Of a stretch of DNA of 64,000 nucleotides, positions 8,428 to 15,077 are shown piece by piece. The notes under the pieces are model-generated. The model made no database searches, had not been told where the DNA came from, and worked only from the letters and a program-made list of their open reading frames with translations. Both the position numbers and the translations under genes were made by a program. The stretch spans positions 496,001 to 560,000 of the forward strand of contig CANNGN010000001.1 in the NCBI GenBank assembly GCA_947504195.1, given 5' to 3'. Source of the stretch: an uncultured Vibrio sp. Lineage in GTDB: Bacteria > Pseudomonadota > Gammaproteobacteria > Enterobacterales > Vibrionaceae. The stretch's first letter is position 1; each line of letters starts with the position of its first letter.

Positions 8428-8945
8428 TTATATGCCTAACAGCTCATCTGAATATTTGATCATCCCTTTAGCACCAAAGCCTTGTACTGGTTTTTCATAA
8501 TCGTAATATGTTATCGATTCAGTAGAACGCCTACCCTTATACCTTGAATATCAACGACCCCATTAAAATTACTGTCTACAACAAAGTTATCAGCATCCCA
8601 GCCCCATAACGCTCTTTTATCATAGATACGCACTTCACCTGACGGCTTAATGATAGCAACAGAATTGGCCATTTTCTCACCGAATTTCCGAATATAACCT
8701 AGGAAAAGGAATACCTGCGTTTCTTTTACTAGTTCGATTATTTCATTGAAAGCAATATCTTGCTGTTCAAAATCGATGTCAGAAATCGAACTAATTTCTA
8801 CAGGCGGGTAACCTGATAAAGCGCACTCTTGCGTTACCAAAACTGTGGCGCCATTGTCTCTAGCTTCACATATGGCTTTCTTAATTGTTTCATGATTATT
8901 GGATGGGACAGAGCTAATTGGGAACTGCAACAATGCAAACTTCAT
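8428..8945 (-). pseudogene. carbon-nitrogen hydrolase (nitrilase family), internally deleted and frameshifted
   Basis: The 5' part (8511-8945, 144 codons) is clearly nitrilase superfamily: FALLQFP start, catalytic Glu40 in VTQECALSGYPP and Lys110 in IYDKRALWGWD. It stops after VGVLLNR, exactly where the Cys-containing catalytic segment should follow. Shifting frame, the minus strand continues ITYYDYEKPVQGFGAKGMIKY.. to a TAA at 8428-8430, plausibly the original C-terminal tail. About 100 residues including the nucleophile are missing relative to the usual ~260. The gene should be inactive. It lies at the edge of the accessory island. Confidence 0.65.
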
Positions 8946-9310
8946 TAATGTATATCCTTATTAAAGTAATTACATATAAACGCGGCTGTATTGAGTTCGT
9001 ACTTATGCTCATAAAACTATAAGATCTAGAGTGACAACAGCGTTGCTCTAAGTAGAAATACTATGCGATTTAACTTAACGGTACATTAAATTAGTAAACA
9101 CTATTCATATATTGGGAGGCTGGCTGACTTGAATCAAACGTGTGTCCCTAACTTACAATGAGCGAGAGTTGGATCTGCCGTTTTAGAACTCTTAAAAAAT
9201 AGTGCATTAACACGGAATTGGACAAAATCTTGTTAGGAGTACCAAACGAGAATTAAACTTTTAAAGTAGTTATTCTGAGTGATACTTTGACATAAGTTTG
9301 AATTACCGAG
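8946..9310. other. intergenic region without an evident gene
   Basis: AT-rich. The 5' part is the leader of the broken nitrilase. Around 9227-9238 the plus strand reads CTTGTTAGGAGT, similar to the outer (R'') half of the attC site at 11605-11616, but I see no matching second half or stem, so it is at most a degenerate attC half. Confidence 0.3.
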
Positions 9311-9715
9311 TCAGTTTATCGTTCCTACACTAAACTTCACCATATGAGCTTTTACAGGAACTTTTATATTACCAGTAAGTTCCCTTTCTTCCAGTTGCTC
9401 TAAATTGATTTCAATACGTTTTGAATTCACAATCGGATATGTATCAACACCATCTTGGAACTTCCTATTATATGCGGTTACTCTAACAAAAGCGGGTTTT
9501 CTTAATTTAGTCGTGTTTTGAATAGTTAAGCTATAATTACACACGTTAGGTTTACATTCATAAGATTCATAATTTATCGTGATATCATTGTTTTGGTTAT
9601 CAAAATAGTCCCCAATTAACAAGAGAATCAACACTAACAGTCCCATCGAAATTAAAACTTTATTTATTAATCTTTTACGTTTAACTCTTCGACTATGTTC
9701 TTTACGTGTAACCAT
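9311..9715 (-). CDS. small single-pass membrane protein, unknown function
   Basis: From the preferred start (ATG at 9713-9715, with CAGG a few bases upstream) it has 134 residues; a longer frame begins at 9769. The N-terminus is very basic (RKEHSRRVKRKRL), followed by one transmembrane helix (VLISMGLLVLILLLIG) and a ~95-residue outward-facing domain with a YECKPNVC Cys pair and beta-rich composition. This N-in, C-out topology is typical of small envelope proteins. Family not recognised. It lies downstream of the cassette region and may itself be cassette cargo. Confidence 0.6.
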   Translation of the reverse strand: MVTRKEHSRRVKRKRLINKVLISMGLLVLILLLIGDYFDNQNNDITINYESYECKPNVCNYSLTIQNTTKLRKPAFVRVTAYNRKFQDGVDTYPIVNSKRIEINLEQLEERELTGNIKVPVKAHMVKFSVGTIN

Positions 9716-9940
9716 ACTTACCTGTAAATATAACTTGCAGATCTTATGAATCGCCTCGTCATATATCATATAAGCAATGTCATAAACGCGGACTGAATCT
9801 AACGATTAATCAACTGAGTACATATTAGCCCAGGATGAATAATCATTTTAAACGATAATGGGGCATTTTCGTGTTATGCCCCGCCAGCAAGGATTTGGAC
9901 AGAAATGAGTTTGGTACGTATCAAATCTTAGTAATATATT

Positions 9941-9964
9941 ACGCTCTTGTTATGTTTGTGGTTT
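9941..9964 (-). other. possible degenerate attC half-site after the GNAT cassette
   Basis: The plus strand reads CTCTTGTTATG just beyond the GNAT stop, matching the R'' end of the two clear attC sites (CTTGTTATA, CTTGTTAGG). No paired stem or R' partner is visible in the following 150 bp, so the site looks truncated. This would make the GNAT cassette no longer excisable on its own. Confidence 0.3.
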
Positions 9965-10372
9965 TCAAACCCACGAAACAGACATTTTGAAGTACGCTAC
10001 ATCTGATTTGTAAAACTCTTCGCCTTCGACACGCAACCCAAACTTCTGATAGAAAGGTAGTGCTGAAGTTCGTGCGTCACACCAGAAATACCTAACATCT
10101 TCTCGCTTCAAATCACGCACTAACCTCTCGATAACCTTAGTGCCAATTCCTTGCCCTTGGTATTCAGGCAGAGTAGCAAATTTTCGAAGCCTAGCCTCAT
10201 GACCATCGTTATAAACAGATGCCACACAAACCAGTTTTCCACTAATAAATGCACCATAGTGAGTGGCTGAGTTATCCCCTTCGATTTCGCAAAATGAAGG
10301 CAATTTATTAGGCCATAAAACTAGATGCCTGATAGGTAAAACTTCTGCTGTGCTAACCTCTCGTATATCCAT
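9965..10372 (-). CDS. GNAT-family N-acetyltransferase (integron cassette cargo)
   Basis: This 135-residue single-domain GNAT has the acetyl-CoA pyrophosphate loop in LPEYQGQGIGTKVIERLV (Q/RxxGxG/A) and a C-terminal FWCDARTSALPFYQKFGL segment typical of motif B. The substrate cannot be assigned; resistance, toxin-type tRNA acetylation and metabolite acetylation are all possible, though no antitoxin gene is attached. It starts 14 bp from the attC-like site at 10386-10484, the spacing expected of a gene cassette. Confidence 0.82.
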   Translation of the reverse strand: MDIREVSTAEVLPIRHLVLWPNKLPSFCEIEGDNSATHYGAFISGKLVCVASVYNDGHEARLRKFATLPEYQGQGIGTKVIERLVRDLKREDVRYFWCDARTSALPFYQKFGLRVEGEEFYKSDVAYFKMSVSWV

Positions 10373-10385
10373 ATTTCCTCAAAAA

Positions 10386-10484
10386 ACATAACGCCTCACT
10401 AAGAGGCAAATAATAGTTGGTTAAAATAAGCGACGGAGAAGCAAAAACCAACTGTTATTTGTCCTTTTGAGTGACTTGTTATAA
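10386..10484 (-). repeat. attC-like integron recombination site
   Basis: A 99-bp imperfect palindrome with the architecture of a Vibrio attC. Its outer ends are CATAACGCC and CTTGTTATA (core AAC/GTT). Inner stems are CACTAAGAGG with CCTTTTGAGTG and CAAATAATAGTTGGTT with AACCAACTGTTATTTG; the latter differ by single unpaired bases that would give the extrahelical nucleotides used for strand choice. Oriented with the minus-strand genes: it follows the HEPN-like gene (stop at 10488) and precedes the GNAT start. Confidence 0.8.
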
Positions 10485-10487
10485 ATT

Positions 10488-11504
10488 TTATGCTCGAGCT
10501 ATAGCGGCTAGAAATGCTCCAACTAATGCTACTGTCGCAATCGTACCAAGGTCACTAGTATCTTCATTATTAGAAGGTTTATCTACAGTTGCCACAACCT
10601 TGTCACAAAGTTCCCCCTCAACAACTTCCGTCTCTTTAGATACAGGTAAAGCTACTTCAGGAATACTTATTGATGATATTTTATCTAGGGCAGGAAGAAG
10701 TTTACTTTTTACCTCTTCGGAAACCTTTTTGACATTATCTAAATCTGACTTAGTAAATAATTTGTTATGTGCGATTTTATTTCTCAAGTCATACAATTGT
10801 TTCCACCGCTTTTCTAGATACTTAGATTCACAGTCTACTAGTTCAGTAAAGTACCGTTCCCAATTAGAAGTTGGAATATAGGTCTCAATTTCATCTGGCG
10901 AAAGTTTCCCCTGCTTAATATCTTTAAGAACCTCTGAGTCAATTTGTTTCGACGGGTAATCAGTAAACAATAAATCACTGATAGTTATAAAGTCGAAATC
11001 ATACAGAGGGTTATGACCATTTTGAGGAGCTGTTTTAATTCCACCTACATCTTTCGGAATACTATCAATCCACTTAGGTCCAAGCTGGACAAGTGTGAAC
11101 TTTGTGTAGAGTTTTCTCATTAAATTTTCAATGTTATGAACGACAGGATATGCTTTCTCTGCATAATATGCCGAAATACCATCGAAGACAGGAGTAATAG
11201 TCCCTTTTTGGTTAGAAACAATAGTTCTAACTTCTCGCAGTAGTTTGGACAAATTATCTATGTCTTGCTCGTTCTTTTTAGACTCTATAACTAAATCAAA
11301 CATTTCGGTTTTATGAGCTTCAAACTTATCACCTTCACTAACTAGCTTATATTTGTAGTCACTACCATTAAATGAAATTAAGCTTAAATCATCACTTATA
11401 CAGATTCCTTCAACCAAATCGATTAACTTAGAAAATGTTTCAACCCCATTGAATTGAAAGTTGCTTTTGTCGAATAAAATCAGGTAATTTACTTCCGTGC
11501 TCAT
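10488..11504 (-). CDS. HEPN-like domain protein with C-terminal membrane helix (integron cassette cargo)
   Basis: The protein has 338 residues. Residues ~110-262 resemble HEPN-type helical domains: an early helix AEKAYPVVHNIENLMRKLY, then LEKRWKQLYDLRNKIAHNK carrying Arg241 and His246, the Rx4H signature of HEPN ribonucleases, with Asn242 in the polar position. The N-terminal ~90 residues are an unassigned alpha/beta region. The C-terminus ends in one hydrophobic helix (TIATVALVGAFLAAIA). HEPN RNases act in toxin-antitoxin and phage-defence systems. Bounded by two attC-like sites, this is a single-gene cassette. No antitoxin partner is evident, so toxicity, if any, would need an activator. 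Confidence 0.65.
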   Translation of the reverse strand: MSTEVNYLILFDKSNFQFNGVETFSKLIDLVEGICISDDLSLISFNGSDYKYKLVSEGDKFEAHKTEMFDLVIESKKNEQDIDNLSKLLREVRTIVSNQKGTITPVFDGISAYYAEKAYPVVHNIENLMRKLYTKFTLVQLGPKWIDSIPKDVGGIKTAPQNGHNPLYDFDFITISDLLFTDYPSKQIDSEVLKDIKQGKLSPDEIETYIPTSNWERYFTELVDCESKYLEKRWKQLYDLRNKIAHNKLFTKSDLDNVKKVSEEVKSKLLPALDKISSISIPEVALPVSKETEVVEGELCDKVVATVDKPSNNEDTSDLGTIATVALVGAFLAAIARA

Positions 11505-11516
11505 AACTCTCCAAAT

Positions 11517-11616
11517 TTATAACGCCTAAATAAGGGGCTAATTATTGCTGGCTTAAAATAACGAACGAAGTGAGGCAGCCAGCTGTAATTAGTCCCACTT
11601 CATTTTCTTGTTAGGT
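11517..11616 (-). repeat. attC-like integron recombination site
   Basis: A 100-bp imperfect palindrome. Outer ends are TTATAACGCC and CTTGTTAGGT (R'' reads ACCTAAC on the minus strand, fitting RYYYAAC). Inner arms GGGGCTAATTATTGCTGGCT and AGCCAGCTGTAATTAGTCCC pair with a few mismatches or bulges. It overlaps the stop codon of the VOC gene (TAA at 11611-11613) and ends 13 bp before the HEPN-like gene start. The same design as the site at 10386-10484 but divergent in sequence, as expected of attCs. Confidence 0.8.
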
Positions 11617-12015
11617 ACGCATTTCGACACGCCAAGGTGGATTAAGACGATTTTCACCTGCCCAATAAAGTTTTATTTTGTTACCAGAAGGATCATGCAA
11701 AACAGCTTCCCGCCATAAATAACTTTCATCCGTAGGTTCTTGATCGAAATTAATACCCTTAGTCTTTAATTGATGAACCCAACTATCTAATTCTTCGTGT
11801 TCGAAATAGATAACCGTGCGACTTATAAATTCAGAGTTTTCTAAAGATAATGAAAAAGTTGAATCACCTTCAGGGCATTCAAAACGTGCATAATGAGGTG
11901 TATCAACTATTTGAGTAAAACCTAGAACACGATAAAATTCTGTAGACTTTTCCATGTTATTTACAGGTAGCGTAACTTGATTTAAATTCACCGAACCTCC
12001 TTGTGTACCTAACAT
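11611..12015 (-). CDS. VOC-family (glyoxalase/bleomycin-resistance fold) protein
   Basis: A 134-residue protein with the vicinal-oxygen-chelate pattern: beta strand NLNQVTLPVNNMEKSTEFYRVLGF at the start and VLHDPSGNKIKLYWAGENR near the end, the usual NxxxxKlY.pGe position. Members are dioxygenases, glyoxalases or antibiotic-binding proteins; the metal-binding set is not complete enough to choose. The stop overlaps the attC at 11517-11616, consistent with cassette cargo. Translation may start at Met1 or at an internal site near NLNQV. Confidence 0.8.
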   Translation of the reverse strand: MLGTQGGSVNLNQVTLPVNNMEKSTEFYRVLGFTQIVDTPHYARFECPEGDSTFSLSLENSEFISRTVIYFEHEELDSWVHQLKTKGINFDQEPTDESYLWREAVLHDPSGNKIKLYWAGENRLNPPWRVEMRT

Positions 12016-12357
12016 TTTTTAATAATATGCCGGCTCGTTTTTACAGGCCAGGTTTATAGTCCGAAAGTCCGATAAATGTCTGTTTTATATCGGATAAATA
12101 TTAATAGATCTTCAACTTAACATTAGCAAAACGAGCCAATACAAAACACTCTTCAATTTTGGCTTGTTATCTCAAGAGCACTAATATGTAACCCAGTAAT
12201 ATGTAACATATTTCTTATTTTTCTACTAGAAAATCGAGCCAATATAAACGACGAGTATGATGTGGGTTATTACCGTATGAAATTTTAACAGTAGAGTTTG
12301 ATAGTTCTGAGAAGGTATGGGGCAGAAACACGTTAACTCTTTGATTGTTGTTTCATA
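12016..12357. other. intergenic region containing palindromic repeat copy A
   Basis: No gene seen. It contains short arms (AGCCAAT / ATTTTGGCT around 12135-12164) and the ~98-bp repeat copy A (12156-12253). On the minus strand ATAACAAGCCAA.. to GTTAAGT (about 12170 to 12115) has a weak attC-like layout. The rest is AT-rich. Confidence 0.4.
12156..12253. repeat. ~98-bp palindromic repeat, copy A
   Basis: Aligns along its length with 14044-14142 at roughly 70-75% by eye. Shared blocks are GTTATCTCAA near the start, TAATATGTAACATATTTC in the middle and AATCGAGCC near the end. The ends are inverted (TTGGCT / AGCCAA) and the middle contains AATATGT-A-ACATATT. The two copies flank the GNAT, SF0329-like, toxin-remnant and immunity genes. 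Confidence 0.6.
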
Positions 12358-12624
12358 TTACAGCCCTCGAATCTTCCACCATTCCTCTGAAGTATAAATA
12401 TCTGGTATTGGATCCTCAGTAGGTTCTAGTCCCATATCGAATATGATGTTAAACCAAGTATCTCGTAAATCATTAGGTAGTTTAGCACTACACCACGGAC
12501 AATAATTTATAGTCAACATTGACGAGCCACCATCTGGAATATCTATTCCATATTCTCTAAATTTAGGAATATAATTTATGACGCTCTCTCGCAATGCATA
12601 AGTAAATGAATCACAACATTTCAT
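12358..12624 (-). CDS. DUF6980-like probable immunity protein
   Basis: An 88-residue protein with a Cys-rich start (MKCCDSF), FREYGIDIPDGGSS, the zinc-ribbon-like INYCPWCSAKLP, and a C-terminal EEWWKIRG. I recognise the pattern PKFREYGI(D)I.DGGSS..xINYCPWCGxKLP as that of the family annotated DUF6980, small proteins often encoded next to contact-dependent or other polymorphic toxins. It begins 24 bp after a colicin-E3-like toxin fragment, the classic toxin-then-immunity order, so I infer it is the cognate immunity protein retained after the toxin gene decayed. Confidence 0.7.
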   Translation of the reverse strand: MKCCDSFTYALRESVINYIPKFREYGIDIPDGGSSMLTINYCPWCSAKLPNDLRDTWFNIIFDMGLEPTEDPIPDIYTSEEWWKIRGL

Positions 12625-12648
12625 TTTTTCACCTTCATAATACCTATA

Positions 12649-12824
12649 TTATTTTTTAATTTTTCTAACAGGAGTCGGTGGTTTATAACTCTCTACTGTT
12701 TCAGGCTCTACTGAGTAAAGATGCTTCCCATTACTGTCATATTTTTCAATATCACTGTGGGTGTAACCCCACTCATAATATCTTCGCTTCTTACCTTTCT
12801 TTCAACTATCCAGTTATATTTCAT
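12649..12824 (-). pseudogene. colicin E3-type cytotoxic RNase domain remnant (frameshifted)
   Basis: The minus strand from ATG 12824-12822 reads MKYNWIVERK. After a one-base shift it continues GKKRRYYEWGYTHSD, EKYDSNGKHLYSVEPET and KPPTPVRKIKK to a TAA at 12649-12651. That order (K/R-rich, YEWD-like, H, Y-D-x-x-GKHL, P-E/KT, KP.P.R.I) matches the C-terminal 16S-rRNA-cleaving domain of colicin E3/cloacin. Only the last ~60 residues survive, without translocation or receptor domains, and the frame is broken, so it should be inactive. It is too short for ordinary ORF calling. Confidence 0.6.
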
Positions 12825-12851
12825 TAATCGGCATATCTCTGCTGAGTCTGG

Positions 12852-13367
12852 TTATGAAGGCGCGTAGTTTTTTGAGTTGTTAAATGGAATACCTTCACAC
12901 TCGCAGCGGATTCTATAGAATTGAACTACCTTTTGACTTTCTTTTGAAAGTTCAAAGTTTCGAAGCCTACGCTTACCAAGCCTGGAATCTAACATTGCCA
13001 AGCACCTTATAAGAAGATTATCTGATTCCATTGATGCTTCGATAGAGTTGTTGCAGTATTCGTCTAGTGAGTCATAGAAAGTGTATTGATTGAATTTACC
13101 TTCCGAGGCTAACTCTTCGTGTGTTATTTTTTGGGCTTCATATGGAGTAATCCCCTTTTGATTTATAATTTCTTCGATACGTTCGTATTCGATCGAATAA
13201 AATGAAAGCGTACACATACTCCATATTTCCGTTTTATCGAAAGTAATATACCCTCGGCCCTGCTCATCCTGAGAGCCTCGATAATGAGTAGAACGTAATT
13301 CAACTCGCCCTTTTACAGATTCACAGAAAAACTCTTCTACTTTTTTCTTTCGTTTACTCCATTGCAT
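12852..13367 (-). CDS. SF0329-like protein of polymorphic-toxin immunity loci
   Basis: A 171-residue soluble protein starting MQWSKRKKKVEEFFCESVKGRVELRSTHYR, followed by a GRGYITFDKTEIWSMCT segment and a C-terminal basic region (LGKRRLRNFELS..FYRIRCE). The opening W-S-K-x-K-x-x-V-E-x-F..D/E-S-x-K-G-R-V-E and the ITxDxxEI pattern are what I associate with the SF0329 family, seen as orphan immunity-type genes in Rhs/CDI arrays. Biochemical role unknown. It lies immediately upstream of the E3-like toxin remnant and shares its orientation, supporting the view that this block is a displaced toxin/immunity cluster. Confidence 0.55.
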   Translation of the reverse strand: MQWSKRKKKVEEFFCESVKGRVELRSTHYRGSQDEQGRGYITFDKTEIWSMCTLSFYSIEYERIEEIINQKGITPYEAQKITHEELASEGKFNQYTFYDSLDEYCNNSIEASMESDNLLIRCLAMLDSRLGKRRLRNFELSKESQKVVQFYRIRCECEGIPFNNSKNYAPS

Positions 13368-13412
13368 GATTTTGCCTTTTAAGTATCGAGCTCAGAACTG
13401 TTACCAGCGAGG

Positions 13413-13868
13413 CTACAGCGCGAGTTTAAACCCTTCATGTGTTGCTTTGAATCCAAGTTTTTCATAAAACCTGATTGCATCAGGGCGCCGCTTGTCGGTT
13501 GCCAATTGAACGATTGAACAGCCTTTACTTCTAGCTATCTCGATAGCATGTTCAAACATTTTCTGGCCGAGTCCTTGTCCGCGATAGTCGCTATGGATTC
13601 GGACACCTTCTATAAAGCAGCGCCAACTCCCAATGTGAGTCAGGTAAGGGATTAATGTAATTTGAAGCATCCCGACTAGCGTGTTTTTCAGCTCTACAAC
13701 AAGCACTTGGTTGTCTGGGTTTTGAACAATGGCTTCGAACGCTTTTAGATAAGCGTTATTTAATGGAATAGATGGGTCTTCTCTTTGACTACCAAGAGGG
13801 TCATTTGAAAGCAAAGCAACAAGACTTGTTAAATCTTCAAAATTCGCTGCACGATATTTTAATTCCAT
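13413..13868 (-). CDS. GNAT-family N-acetyltransferase
   Basis: A 151-residue GNAT fold: VRIHSDYRGQGLGQKMFEHAI gives the acetyl-CoA-binding R/QxxGxG/A loop, and ATDKRRPDAIRFYEKLGF the C-terminal motif with the general-acid Tyr position. ELKYRAANFEDL is a typical first strand. The acceptor is unknown. It lies inside the block flanked by repeats A and B, on the same strand as the other cargo genes. Confidence 0.85.
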   Translation of the reverse strand: MELKYRAANFEDLTSLVALLSNDPLGSQREDPSIPLNNAYLKAFEAIVQNPDNQVLVVELKNTLVGMLQITLIPYLTHIGSWRCFIEGVRIHSDYRGQGLGQKMFEHAIEIARSKGCSIVQLATDKRRPDAIRFYEKLGFKATHEGFKLAL

Positions 13869-14252
13869 TTATAGCTCCTTTTTAATTTCCGTCTGTTCAG
13901 GCCTTATTATGTGAATTCTTTGGTGTACTCAATACACTCGACCATTAAACTTAATAACTTCATCGCTTAATGTATGACCGCTATTGTAAGACTTAACCAT
14001 CCCTCCACGGTAGACAAAATGATTCTAAAACCAGTAACTGTCTATTTTGTCTCGTTATCTCAATGATTCTAAGTTCTAACTTAATAATATGTAACATATT
14101 TCCTATGTGCCAGCTATGGAATCGAGCCTATATAACGAGAAAAATTAAAAGGTAGCTTAGCCCGCCAGCTTTATTAAAAGTCCGAAAAAGTTAGAAAAAC
14201 CGCCCCTTTTAACTATGCTTTATGTAGGTTATTTATTCAAAGAGGTAAGAAC
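13869..14252. other. intergenic region containing palindromic repeat copy B and the binding-protein promoter
   Basis: No gene seen. Inverted arms AGACAAAAT / ATTTTGTCT lie near 14014-14051, directly beside repeat copy B (14044-14142). The last ~60 bp upstream of the plus-strand PhnD-like gene carry AGAGGTAAGA as ribosome-binding site; TAACTATGCTTTATG near 14210-14224 could be part of its promoter. Confidence 0.4.
14044..14142. repeat. ~98-bp palindromic repeat, copy B
   Basis: Ends are a perfect 9-bp inverted repeat, TCTCGTTAT and ATAACGAGA. Further inside, CTC/GAG and GATTC/GAATC also pair, and two small palindromes (TAAGTT-cta-AACTTA-like and AATATGT-A-ACATATT) sit in the middle. It is the partner of copy A at 12156-12253. 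The AAC/GTT polarity of its ends is opposite to that of an attC. Confidence 0.6.
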
Positions 14253-15068
14253 ATGAAGAAACTCGCATTGATCGCGTTACTAATTGGCTTGCCGGTGCAG
14301 GCACAAGAACAAGTGCTGACGTTTGGCATCGTCCCACAACAATCGGCGATCACACTCGCTAAAAATTGGGGGCCGATATTGAAACACCTCTCTGAAGAGA
14401 CTGGGTATAAAGTTATCTTTCGTACCGCTAAAGATATTCCCGAGTTTGAGCAACGTGTTTTGAAAGGCGAATACGATATTGCTTACATGAATCCTTATCA
14501 CTACACCGTATTTCATCAAAAACCCGGCTACGAAGCATTTGCAAAACAAAAAGACAAGCAGATCCGTGGCATTGTTGTGGTCAAGAGCGACAGTGACATC
14601 AAAGAGCTAAAAGATCTAGATGGAGAGACATTAGTATTCCCGTCACCAGCCGCGTTTGCCGCCAGTGTTGTTCCACGTTCATCGCTCAAAGCCATGGGCA
14701 TCAATTTTACGCCTCAATATGTTTCTTCGCATGATTCTGTATACATCAATGTTGCCAAAGACTTTTTTCCAGCAGGTGGCGGGATTGAGCGAACACTCAA
14801 CAATACTGATAGCACGGTACGCGAGAATCTGAAAGTTTTATGGCGCACGCCCGGCTATACACCACATGCGTTCGCTACTCATCCCGACCTACCAAAAGAA
14901 GTGAGTGACAAGGTTGCGCGCGCTTTAATCGCACTCAACGACAGCGATGATGGCAAAGCATTGTTGTCACGCATCAAATTCAAGGGTATTGAGCAGGCAC
15001 AGAACAGTGACTGGGATGATGTCCGCTCGCTAAATATCACCCTACTTGATAAATACCTTACAGAGTAA
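14253..15068 (+). CDS. PhnD-like periplasmic binding protein (phosphate/phosphonate-type family)
   Basis: The protein has 271 residues with a cleavable signal (MKKLALIALLIGLPVQA) and the PhnD/PBP2 pattern: LTFGIVPQQSA at the start, GEYDIAYMNPYHYTVF, then GETLVFPSPAAFAASVVPR in the second lobe. No ABC permease or ATPase gene is nearby. Instead it lies 9 bp upstream of a membrane histidine kinase, so I infer it is a periplasmic ligand sensor for that kinase rather than a transport component. The ligand could be phosphonate, phosphate, or an unrelated oxyanion or organic anion. Confidence 0.85.
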   Translation: MKKLALIALLIGLPVQAQEQVLTFGIVPQQSAITLAKNWGPILKHLSEETGYKVIFRTAKDIPEFEQRVLKGEYDIAYMNPYHYTVFHQKPGYEAFAKQKDKQIRGIVVVKSDSDIKELKDLDGETLVFPSPAAFAASVVPRSSLKAMGINFTPQYVSSHDSVYINVAKDFFPAGGGIERTLNNTDSTVRENLKVLWRTPGYTPHAFATHPDLPKEVSDKVARALIALNDSDDGKALLSRIKFKGIEQAQNSDWDDVRSLNITLLDKYLTE

Positions 15069-15077
15069 GCTTTCTCT

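Noticed and set aside
9841..9900. GGGGCAT..ATGCCCC inverted repeat after the GNAT cassette as a third attC
   Set aside because: No AAC/GTT boxes at the right distances and no long imperfect stem; it is a simple hairpin, possibly a terminator.
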